Source: DATKZB01 sp035528235
GTDB taxonomy: Bacteria; Planctomycetota; Phycisphaerae; FEN-1346
NCBI GenBank assembly: GCA_035528235.1
Contig: DATKZB010000335.1
Coordinates: forward strand, 1 to 10,122
Direction: 5' to 3'
DNA: 10,122 nucleotides
The translations under genes were made by a program, and so were the position numbers. This document shows, in pieces, positions 1 to 6,254 of this stretch. The number at the start of each line of letters is the position of its first letter. The stretch's first letter is position 1. The notes beneath the pieces were generated by a model that did not search any database, was not told the DNA's origin, and saw only the letters and a program-made list of their open reading frames with translations.

Positions 1-120
1 CCCGAGGGGCAGGGCGTCGGCCGTGCGCGGACTCGCGAGGACGGCAGCGTCGGGCCAGGTGAAGCGGCCGCGCTGGGGCCGTGCGCGACGGACGGGGATC
101 AGCAATCCCGTTGTGGGCAT
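1..120 (-). CDS. N-terminal fragment of an unidentified gene, possibly GH20-type glycosidase
   Basis: An ATG at 120-118 on the minus strand opens 40 uninterrupted codons to the window edge. It lies 12 bases after the U32 stop codon. GAGG (132-129) sits 8 bases before the ATG, a plausible Shine-Dalgarno. Both points suggest a downstream partner in one operon with the U32 gene. The peptide begins MPTTGLLIPVRRARPQRGRF and continues TWPDAAVLASPRTADALPLG. The pattern 'LIP-x-x-x-x-x-x-x-G-x-F-T' resembles the opening strand of the GH20b N-terminal domain that precedes beta-N-acetylhexosaminidase catalytic domains, where 'IPxPxxxxxxxGxF' is common. This is a weak resemblance from a short peptide, and no catalytic residues are visible. 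The CDS call is moderately secure; the family is a guess. Confidence 0.5.
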   Translation of the reverse strand, partial: MPTTGLLIPVRRARPQRGRFTWPDAAVLASPRTADALPLG

Positions 121-132
121 GGTGGTCGCCTC

Positions 133-2712
133 TTACTGGAAGTCCCACGTGCCCCGCGTCACGCCCGCGGGGTGCATCTTTTCGAGTTGCTGCCATGCGG
201 CCTCGGGGTCGAGGTCGCCCGAGAGGACGCGGGCGTACAGGTCGAGCAGGGCGGCGGCCTGTCGGGGCGTCTCGCGGAGCAGTTCGAGGCGCCAGTGGCG
301 GACGCCCCGGCGCCGCATCTCGGGCACGAGTGTCACGGCCGACTGGGCGCGTCCGCAGAAGAGGGTGTTGCGGCAGCGTGCGTCGGCGGCCAGGGGATGC
401 TCGGCCCCCACGCGGCCGCGCAGGGCCACGTCGGCCCGCGTGCACGGCCGGCCGCAGCCGCGCTCGTCGCGGGACTCCGCCAGGTGGGCGGCAAAGAGGC
501 AGTGCTGCATGTGGAGCAGCGGGACGTGCAGGTGCAGGGGGACCTCGAACCACGCCGCCGGGGCGAGGGCGAGCATCGCGGCCAGCTGGGCCTCGCTCAG
601 GTCCAGGCTCGTCGTCATCCGTGCCAGACCCCACTCGGCCAGGACGGCGGCCGAAATCTCGTTGGCCATGTTAAGCGAATAGTCGCCCACGAGCGGCACG
701 TCGGGCATCCGCTCGCGGAAAAAGGACGCACCGGCCAGATTCCGGACGAGTACCACGTCGGGCCCGCAGGCGGCGATGGCCTCGAAGTCTTCTTCCTCGC
801 CGGGCTTGGCGATCCGCAGCGTCGCGATGCCCAGGCACACGCCTGCCTCGCGGCACCGGGCGACGGCGGCGGCGTGCTGGCGCGGGTCCTGAAAATCGAG
901 GTAGACCGTGGCGGGCCTCCGAGCGGCGCCGGGCGGCGAAGGCTCGAGCAGGGCGTCCAGTTGGTCCGGCCGTCGCGCGAGAACGTGGAGCAGGGGGCCG
1001 GCATCGGCGCTATCGTGCCCGTGCGCGGGTGTGGCGGCAACGGCCGCGCGCATGGCGGCGAGCGCGTCGGGCTCCGCCACGGCGTGGCGCGACGCGGCCG
1101 CGCGCGATTCCATGAGCGCCTGGACCGCCTGACGCCTGAGGTCGTTCAGCACGCTCTTGGGGACCATGACGCTCTCGGCCGGGCCGCGGCCCTGGGCGTC
1201 GAGGAGTTGGGCGTGGCCGAGTTCGAACGGGGTGTCGCCGAGGCGGCCGAACTGCTCGCGCAGCACCTCGATCGTCAGGGGCCGCTTGAGGGCCGCTTCG
1301 AGGGGCTTGTCCCAGGAGACCTCGGCCCGGCGTCCGTCGGGGTCCGAGACGAAGATCCGCAGGGGCCGCCCGGCGGACGCCAGCACGCGGACGGCCAGGG
1401 GCACCCGCCGCTCGACGAGGTCGCGGGCGTAGGACTTCTCGAGTTCGCGGCGCAGGCGGGGGTCGTCGGTCTTCCAGGCGGTGCTGCCGACGGCGACGGC
1501 CGCCAGGTTGACGGCGTCCTCGCCGAAGGTGAGGACGAGGGCCGTGCCGCGGCGGGCGGCGGGGTCGACGCGGAACACGCGGCCGCCCTGTTCGTCCTCG
1601 TCGAGCCGGCCGTTGTCGAAGACGACGCCGTCGCCGGGCTTAAGGAGCCGTCGCCGGGTGGTCTCGCCGCCCGCGGCCGTGGCCGTGTCGATGATGATGC
1701 CGCGCGCGGTCTTGCCGGTGACCGTGCCGACGCAGACGCCGCGGCTCTTCGGGAACCGGCCGTGGACGAGGTCGAGGTGGTCGGGACCGTCGAGGAACCC
1801 GTGCGTGAACCCCCGCGAGAAACTCTGGGCCAGGTCGAGCTGCTGCTGCTCGGAGAGGCTGAAGGTGCGGCCGGCCATGGCGGCATCGATGGCGGCCCGG
1901 TAGACCTGCGTGGCGGCGGCCACGTAGTGGGCGGGCTTGAGGCGGCCCTCAATCTTGAACCCGGCCACGCCGATCCGCACGAGGTCCGCGATGCGGTCGA
2001 ACGCCGCCAGGTCCTTCGTGCTCAGCAGGTACGCCTTGTCGCCCAGGTCGCGGGCCTTGCCGCGCACCATGAGCCGGTACGGCATGCGGCAGGCCTGGCC
2101 GCAGAGGCCGCGGTTGGCGCTGCGGCCCCAGAGGGCCTCGCTGGCCAGGCACTGGCCGCTGTACGACATGCACATCGCCCCGTGGACGAACGTCTCGATC
2201 GGCACATCGGTGGCCTGGCGGATGCGGCGGATCTGGTCGATGGAGAGTTCTCGCGCCAGGATGACCCGCCGGATGCCCAGGCGGCGCGCCAGTTCGATGC
2301 CGCGCGGTTCCGTCAGCGTCATCTGGGTGGACGCGTGCAGCGCGAGCGAGGGGGCCATGCGGTGGATGAGGCGCGCGAGGCCCAGGTCCTGGACGATGGC
2401 GGCGTCGGCACCGGCCTGGGCGATGGCGACGGCCAAGGCGGCGGCGTCGGGCAGTTCGTCGGAGAAGATGAGCGTGTTGAAGGTGACGTACCCGCGGACG
2501 TTGTGTGAGTGCAGGTACGCCATGACTTCGGCGAGTTGGTCGACGGCGAAGTTGGCGGCCCGCTGGCGGGCGCTGTAGCGGGTGAGGCCGAAGTACACGG
2601 CGTCGGCCCCGTTGGCGACGGCGGCGCGCATGGCGTCCCAGTCGCCGGCGGGGGCGAGGAGTTCGGGACGCTTTGGCGGTGTCGGCGGCAACGGCGTGGG
2701 GCTCCGGGCCAT
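133..2712 (-). CDS. Large U32-family protein (peptidase U32 / RlhA-type, with DUF3656-like middle and second Cys-rich half)
   Basis: 859 aa. Residues 17-42 (ELLAPAGDWDAMRAAVANGA...) are the typical U32 opening strand and helix. Residues 173-208 match the U32 signature, ETFVHGAMCMSYSGQC followed by NRGLCGQAC. They supply four cysteines (C181, C188, C204, C208) of the kind that bind [4Fe-4S] in U32 proteins. KIEGRLKP and the following helices complete the barrel. A DUF3656/collagenase-like beta region follows from about 330, then a second half carrying C738, C753, C757 and C780 (HCLFAAHL, GCGRPC, RCRNTLFC). Family members RlhA and TrhP hydroxylate 23S rRNA C2501 or tRNA U34, while older annotations say collagenase. 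RNA hydroxylation is the likelier role, but the exact substrate cannot be read from sequence. The ATG at 2712 is chosen because the family's conserved region starts 16 codons later; upstream codons in this frame look non-coding. No Shine-Dalgarno is visible. Confidence 0.93.
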   Translation of the reverse strand: MARSPTPLPPTPPKRPELLAPAGDWDAMRAAVANGADAVYFGLTRYSARQRAANFAVDQLAEVMAYLHSHNVRGYVTFNTLIFSDELPDAAALAVAIAQAGADAAIVQDLGLARLIHRMAPSLALHASTQMTLTEPRGIELARRLGIRRVILARELSIDQIRRIRQATDVPIETFVHGAMCMSYSGQCLASEALWGRSANRGLCGQACRMPYRLMVRGKARDLGDKAYLLSTKDLAAFDRIADLVRIGVAGFKIEGRLKPAHYVAAATQVYRAAIDAAMAGRTFSLSEQQQLDLAQSFSRGFTHGFLDGPDHLDLVHGRFPKSRGVCVGTVTGKTARGIIIDTATAAGGETTRRRLLKPGDGVVFDNGRLDEDEQGGRVFRVDPAARRGTALVLTFGEDAVNLAAVAVGSTAWKTDDPRLRRELEKSYARDLVERRVPLAVRVLASAGRPLRIFVSDPDGRRAEVSWDKPLEAALKRPLTIEVLREQFGRLGDTPFELGHAQLLDAQGRGPAESVMVPKSVLNDLRRQAVQALMESRAAASRHAVAEPDALAAMRAAVAATPAHGHDSADAGPLLHVLARRPDQLDALLEPSPPGAARRPATVYLDFQDPRQHAAAVARCREAGVCLGIATLRIAKPGEEEDFEAIAACGPDVVLVRNLAGASFFRERMPDVPLVGDYSLNMANEISAAVLAEWGLARMTTSLDLSEAQLAAMLALAPAAWFEVPLHLHVPLLHMQHCLFAAHLAESRDERGCGRPCTRADVALRGRVGAEHPLAADARCRNTLFCGRAQSAVTLVPEMRRRGVRHWRLELLRETPRQAAALLDLYARVLSGDLDPEAAWQQLEKMHPAGVTRGTWDFQ

Positions 2713-2720
2713 CCAGCGAC

Positions 2721-2748
2721 ATTCTACCGGCTGGCCGGCCCGGGTAAA
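2721..2748 (-). promoter_or_regulatory. Candidate promoter of the U32 gene, possibly giving a leaderless mRNA
   Basis: On the minus strand TAGAAT (2726-2721, 5 of 6 to the -10 consensus) follows TTTACC (2748-2743, 4 of 6 to the -35) with a 16-base spacer. The -10 box ends only 8 bases before the U32 ATG at 2712, so transcription would begin at or within a few bases of the start codon. This fits the absence of a Shine-Dalgarno. It is a motif match only. Confidence 0.35.
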
Positions 2749-2761
2749 GGGCGCACCCGGG
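2739..2761. promoter_or_regulatory. Perfect 7-bp inverted repeat in the divergent promoter region
   Basis: CCCGGGT (2739-2745) and ACCCGGG (2755-2761) are exact inverse complements separated by nine bases, AAAGGGCGC. The left arm overlaps the proposed -35 of the U32 promoter, a reasonable place for an operator. It lies about 37 bases upstream of the -35 of the SDR promoter. In GC-rich DNA a repeat of this size can arise by chance. Confidence 0.3.
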
Positions 2762-2797
2762 GGAAGATGGCGGGCGGCTTGCCGAGAGCGATTTCGG

Positions 2798-2826
2798 TTG
2801 ACGTGTTCTCGCGCCCCGGAGATAAC
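2798..2826 (+). promoter_or_regulatory. Candidate sigma70-type promoter for the SDR gene
   Basis: TTGACG (2798-2803, 5 of 6 to consensus) is followed after exactly 17 bases by GATAAC (2821-2826, 4 of 6 with the ATAA core). Transcription would start near 2833, leaving a leader of about 40 bases that includes the GAGGAG ribosome binding site of the SDR gene. It is the best -35/-10 pair seen in the window. Confidence 0.5.
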
Positions 2827-2863
2827 GTTCGGACTTGGGATGCCTTGGCCCAGGGAATCTGTC

Positions 2864-2869
2864 GAGGAG
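2864..2869 (+). promoter_or_regulatory. Ribosome binding site deciding the GTG start of the SDR gene
   Basis: GAGGAG lies 5 bases before GTG at 2875. The open frame extends far upstream, but only this start has a Shine-Dalgarno and gives a normal SDR N-terminus. Confidence 0.7.
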
Positions 2870-2874
2870 ACATT

Positions 2875-3690
2875 GTGGCGGATGAACTGAACCCGGCAGC
2901 GGCCGTTTCGGCCCGGTTTCCGGACCTGGCCGATAAGACGGCTATCGTCAGCGGCACGAGCCGCGGCATCGGCTGCGGCATTGCGGAGTTCCTGGGGCGG
3001 CAGGGCATGCGGCTGGTGTTGTGCGCCCGGTCGGCCGAGGCGGGCGAGGCGTTTGCCGCCGAACTCCGCGGGGCCAACGACGAGGCCCACTTCGTCGCGG
3101 CCGACCTCTCGACGCCCGAGGGCGCCCGCCGCGTGTTCGATGCGGCGCTCGCGCGCCTGGGGCGCATCCATCTGCTGGTGAACAATGCGGCCCAACTGCG
3201 GTCGCGCCCCTTCCTGGAACTCGACGAACAGTCGTACCACGATTCCTTCGAGTCGAACGTGCGGATGATCTATGGCCTGAGTTTCCTGGTGGCCCATCAC
3301 ATGGTCGAGGCCGGCGGCGGCAACATCATTCACATCTCGCCGGTCGGCGGGCTGCGGGCCCATCGCGGACAGGCCGGGTACGATGCCTCCAAGGGCGCCA
3401 TTAACGCCCTGACGCGGTCGATGGCCCTGGACCTGGCGCCGCACGGCATCCGCGTCAACGCCGTCGCGCCCGGCCTGACGCTCGGCAAGCGGGCCATGCG
3501 GCCGGAGTGGGAGAAGAAACTCCAGGACCGCTCGGTCGGCATCCCGCTGGGGCGCGCCGCCACGCCGGAAGACGTCGGGGCGGCGGTCGCGTTCCTGGCC
3601 TCCGACGCCGGGTCGTACATCACGGGACAGATCCTTTACGTGGACGGCGGCCTGACGGCCCAGCTGACGCCGCCGGGCATCTACATCTGA
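2875..3690 (+). CDS. Short-chain dehydrogenase/reductase (SDR), classical type, catalytic Ser replaced by Pro
   Basis: 271 aa from a GTG start, the normal classical-SDR size. The Rossmann glycine motif is SGTSRGIG (residues 26-33, with S in place of the usual T). The D of VAADLS is at 77, NNAA at 103-106 (usual NNAG), the helix-4 Asn at 128, and YDASK at 169-173 gives the catalytic Tyr and Lys. The tail G-Q-I-L-Y-V-D-G-G-L (about 252-261) is typical. R52 after the second strand (LVLCAR) suggests NADP(H) preference, as in FabG-like enzymes. Aligned with FabG (Ser138, Tyr151), the serine 13 residues before Tyr is Pro156, with Ser155 next to it. Activity may therefore be altered or use Ser155. 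The substrate is unknown; a hydroxyl/keto group on a sugar or acyl compound is likely. The protein is cytoplasmic, with no signal peptide. Confidence 0.9.
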   Translation: MADELNPAAAVSARFPDLADKTAIVSGTSRGIGCGIAEFLGRQGMRLVLCARSAEAGEAFAAELRGANDEAHFVAADLSTPEGARRVFDAALARLGRIHLLVNNAAQLRSRPFLELDEQSYHDSFESNVRMIYGLSFLVAHHMVEAGGGNIIHISPVGGLRAHRGQAGYDASKGAINALTRSMALDLAPHGIRVNAVAPGLTLGKRAMRPEWEKKLQDRSVGIPLGRAATPEDVGAAVAFLASDAGSYITGQILYVDGGLTAQLTPPGIYI

Positions 3691-3696
3691 CGCGCT

Positions 3697-3722
3697 GGGC
3701 GGAGCCGGCCCGGCATCCGCCC
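3697..3722 (+). terminator. Strong GC-rich hairpin after the SDR gene, no U-tract
   Basis: It starts 6 bases after the SDR stop. GGGCGGA (3697-3703) pairs with TCCGCCC (3716-3722), and inside it GCCG (3704-3707) pairs with CGGC (3711-3714) around a three-base loop, leaving one bulged A at 3715. That is 11 base pairs, nearly all G-C. No T-run follows, so it may be a factor-assisted terminator, an mRNA 3' end stabiliser or an attenuator rather than a classical intrinsic terminator. Confidence 0.5.
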
Positions 3723-3757
3723 GACGGAACGCTCTGGCGGCCGTGAGCGCGGGCCGA

Positions 3758-3763
3758 TAGAAT
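3758..3763 (+). promoter_or_regulatory. Candidate -10 box for the lactonase gene
   Basis: TAGAAT (5 of 6 to consensus) sits 35 bases before the ATG at 3793 and after the hairpin. The surrounding bases, GCCGATAGAATGCGGC, resemble those around the U32 -10 candidate. The -35 is poor (CTGGCG at 3734-3739, 3 of 6, 18-base spacer). Confidence 0.35.
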
Positions 3764-3792
3764 GCGGCAATCTTCTGGAAGGAGGCCGTGCG

Positions 3793-4746
3793 ATGTCAAC
3801 GAGCGTACTGGTGGTCTGTGTGGTCCTGGTTCTGCTGGTGGCGGCGGCGCCGCTGCCGGCGCTGGGCGGAGAGTCGCCGGCGAAGACGGGCATCGAGGTC
3901 GTCGACGAGTCGTTCAAGGCCGTGCTCTGCGCGGACTCGGTGGTCCGCCGCATCGGCGACAACCTGAAGTTCACCGAGGGACCCGTCTGGTACGCGGCGG
4001 GCAAGTGCCTCCTGTTCAGCGACATTCCGGCCGACCGCATCTACCAGTGGACCGAGGCCGACGGGCTGAAGGTCTGGCGCGAACCGTCGCACAACGCCAA
4101 CGGCAACGCGTGCGACGTCCAGGGCCGCCTCGTCTCGTGCGAGCACGGCAGCCGCACGGTCACCCGGACGGGGGCCGACGGCAAGGTCGAGACGATCTGT
4201 TCGACACACAAGGGCAAGCGGTTGAACTCGCCCAACGACCTGGCCGTCAGGCGCGACGGCACCATCTGGTTCACCGACCCGCCGTACGGGGTGAAGCCCG
4301 ACGAGAAGGAGCAGGACGCCAACCACGTGTTCCGCCTCGACCCGGGCGCCAAGGAACCGGTGGCCGTGGTGTCGGACTTCTCGATGCCCAACGGCATCTG
4401 CTTCTCGCCGGACCAGACGATGCTGTACGTGGCCGACAGCGGCAAGCCGCACCACGTCCGCCGGTTCAAGGTCAAGGCCGACAACACGCTGGAGGGCGGC
4501 GAGGTGTTCGCGACGATCGACGCCGGTGTGCCCGACGGCATGCGGTGCGACCGCCAGGGGCGGCTGTACAGTTCGGCCGCCGACGGCGTCCAGGTGTTTA
4601 GCCCGGAGGGGAAACTGGTGGCGCGGATCCGAACGCCCGAGCCGGCGGCCAACCTGGCCTTCGGTGGGTCCGACTATCAGACGCTCTTCATCACCGCCCG
4701 GACGGGCCTGTACGCCGTGAAACTGGCCGTGCCCGGCGCGAAGTAA
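3793..4746 (+). CDS. Exported SMP-30/gluconolactonase/LRE-like lactonase
   Basis: 317 aa with a clear signal peptide: a hydrophobic core at 5-19, then APLPALGG, cleavage probably near 25. The mature part is a six-bladed SGL propeller. The expected metal and substrate residues are present: E62 in TEGPVW, N148 in SPNDLAV, N200 in MPNGICFS and D248 in VPDGMRCD. These correspond to human SMP-30 Glu18, Asn103, Asn154 and Asp204. The likely reaction is metal-dependent hydrolysis of a sugar lactone in the periplasm. A perfect Shine-Dalgarno, AAGGAGG (3779-3785), lies 7 bases before the ATG and fixes the start. It is followed by the ABC importer after 47 bases on the same strand, so it may be co-transcribed with it. 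Substrate specificity cannot be told; some family members are phosphotriesterases or are poorly characterised. Confidence 0.92.
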   Translation: MSTSVLVVCVVLVLLVAAAPLPALGGESPAKTGIEVVDESFKAVLCADSVVRRIGDNLKFTEGPVWYAAGKCLLFSDIPADRIYQWTEADGLKVWREPSHNANGNACDVQGRLVSCEHGSRTVTRTGADGKVETICSTHKGKRLNSPNDLAVRRDGTIWFTDPPYGVKPDEKEQDANHVFRLDPGAKEPVAVVSDFSMPNGICFSPDQTMLYVADSGKPHHVRRFKVKADNTLEGGEVFATIDAGVPDGMRCDRQGRLYSSAADGVQVFSPEGKLVARIRTPEPAANLAFGGSDYQTLFITARTGLYAVKLAVPGAK

Positions 4747-4749
4747 GCC

Positions 4750-4774
4750 GGGGGGCGGGGAGGGCGGTCCGGGG
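4750..4774 (+). other. G-quadruplex-forming motif between lactonase and importer genes
   Basis: On the coding strand there are four G-tracts: six G (4750-4755), four G (4757-4760), three G (4762-4764) and four G (4771-4774). The spacers are 1, 1 and 6 bases. A fifth run of four G follows at 4783-4786, just before the importer start codon. This meets the standard four-tract pattern and would be present in mRNA. Folding is not shown. Confidence 0.5.
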
Positions 4775-4793
4775 TTTCGGATGGGGTAGGTTC

Positions 4794-6254
4794 ATGCGTC
4801 CAGTCCATTTCGGCCTGTTGGCCCTGATTGTGCTCGTCGCCCTGGTCGGCGTGCTCGAGGTCAAGCCCGCCCTCGAGGATTTCGACCCCGTTCTCCACAA
4901 GGAGTTCGCAGACACCTGGGCGGACCGCGTGCACCTCTCGTACTGGGAGAAGTGGAGCGGTTTCGAGGCCGACGGGTGCCAGGCGATGTGCGACGCGTTC
5001 AACCGCAGCCAGGACGGCATCTACGTCCACTACGTCCGGACGAGCCAGGTGGACCGGAAGGCCATGCTGGCGGCCATCGGTCGCGACCCGCCGGACATCC
5101 TCGGCCTCTGGAACAGCAACCTCGTCCCGTTTGCCGACGGCGGGGCCATTAGGCCGCTGGACGACCTGATGCGGCAGTCGGGTATTGCGCCCGACATGTA
5201 CATCGAGAATTACCTGAAGTTGGGCCAGTTCCGCGGCAAGACGTACGCGCTGCCGACCGCCGTGATGACGCTGGCCCTGTGCTACAACAAGGAGCACTTC
5301 CGGGCGAAGGCGGCCGAGTTGCGCGCCGCCGGCCTCGATCCCGACCGGCCGCCGCGCACCATCGAGGAACTCGACCGCTACGCCGACGTCCTCAACGAGT
5401 TCGCGCCCGACGGCACGCCGCGCATCATGGGCTTCCTGCCCACCGAGCCCGGGTGGTACAACCACGCGTGGGGCTATTTCTTCGGCGGGAAACTCGTGGA
5501 CCCCGAGACGGGGGCGATTACGACCGACGAGCCCGCCAACGTCCGCGCCTACGCCTGGACCAAGCGGTACGCCGAGCGGTACGGCCGCGATAAACTGCTC
5601 CAGTTCCGCAGCGGGTTCGGCAGTTTCGACTCGCCCTACAACGCCTTCATCGAGGGCAAAGTGTCGATGGAGATGCAGGGCGTGTGGTTCCCGATGTTCA
5701 TCCGGCGTCACCGGCCGCAACTGGAGTTCGGCGTGGCGCCGTTCCCCTGCGCCGAGGGCGTGCCGGGACCGCGGTCGCTGATGGAGATGGACGTCGTTGC
5801 CATTCCGACCGACTCTCCGCACCCCAAGGAGGCCTGGACGTTCGTCTGCTGGATGCAGAAGGAGGGGTTGGCGATCCTGGCGCGGATCCAGGGCAAGAAC
5901 ATGCCCGTGAAGGACCCGCCGCCGTGGTTCCACCAGGGCCACCCGAACCTGGAACTGAAGGTTTTCGAGGACCTGGCGCTGTCGCCCCACTCGTTCATCG
6001 TCCCGCACACGCTGGTGGGCCAGGAGTATCGCGACGCCATGAACCGCGCGTTCGAGCACATCTGGGGGTGGGAGGTCGAGCAGGTGTGCGCGGCCGAACT
6101 GGCCGGCCTGACGGGCGCGGCGCGCCAGGCCCGGATCGACGAGCTGTGCCGGGGCGAGGTCGAGCGGACGCTCCGCGCCGTCCGCGAGGACATCGAGAGG
6201 AAACTGCGGCAGAAACTCGAGCGTGAACGGTTCCAACCGCGGAGGGCCCAGTGA
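4794..6254 (+). CDS. ABC importer substrate-binding protein, family 1 (sugar type), membrane-anchored
   Basis: 486 aa. Residues 6-21 (FGLLALIVLVALVGVL) form one hydrophobic segment after MRPVH. There is no lipobox Cys and no obvious AxA cleavage site, so it is probably a signal anchor holding the protein at the outer face of the inner membrane. The body from about 45 follows family-1 sugar-binding proteins: strand HLSYWEKWSG, helix with AFNRSQDGIYV, PPDILGLWNSNLVPFADGGAIRPLDDL, then ALPTAVMTLALCYNKEHF and a hinge with the EGKVSMEMQGVW-type motif. IPTDSPHPKEAWTFVCWM is the typical C-lobe helix. Beyond about residue 427 a charged, probably helical tail (EVERTLRAVREDIERKLRQ) extends to the end, longer than usual. 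The stop overlaps the next start by one base, so it is translationally coupled to the permeases. The RBS is weak (GGGGTAGG, 4783-4790). The ligand is unknown, probably a mono- or oligosaccharide. Confidence 0.9.
   Translation: MRPVHFGLLALIVLVALVGVLEVKPALEDFDPVLHKEFADTWADRVHLSYWEKWSGFEADGCQAMCDAFNRSQDGIYVHYVRTSQVDRKAMLAAIGRDPPDILGLWNSNLVPFADGGAIRPLDDLMRQSGIAPDMYIENYLKLGQFRGKTYALPTAVMTLALCYNKEHFRAKAAELRAAGLDPDRPPRTIEELDRYADVLNEFAPDGTPRIMGFLPTEPGWYNHAWGYFFGGKLVDPETGAITTDEPANVRAYAWTKRYAERYGRDKLLQFRSGFGSFDSPYNAFIEGKVSMEMQGVWFPMFIRRHRPQLEFGVAPFPCAEGVPGPRSLMEMDVVAIPTDSPHPKEAWTFVCWMQKEGLAILARIQGKNMPVKDPPPWFHQGHPNLELKVFEDLALSPHSFIVPHTLVGQEYRDAMNRAFEHIWGWEVEQVCAAELAGLTGAARQARIDELCRGEVERTLRAVREDIERKLRQKLERERFQPRRAQ

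Noticed and set aside
172..2508. Long 778-codon frame on the plus strand across the U32 gene
   Set aside because: It lies antisense to a gene with clear U32 motifs. Its peptide is low-complexity (G, A, R, E, D, V, H) and shows no family motif; it is a by-product of GC-biased codons.
3745..3792. Riboswitch in the lactonase leader
   Set aside because: The leader after the proposed -10 box is only about 25 bases and holds no recognised fold.
4677..6236. 519-codon minus-strand frame opposite the binding-protein gene
   Set aside because: Composition is that of an antisense shadow, and the plus strand encodes a full family-1 binding protein. The 476-codon frame at 6260-7690 is rejected for the same reason.
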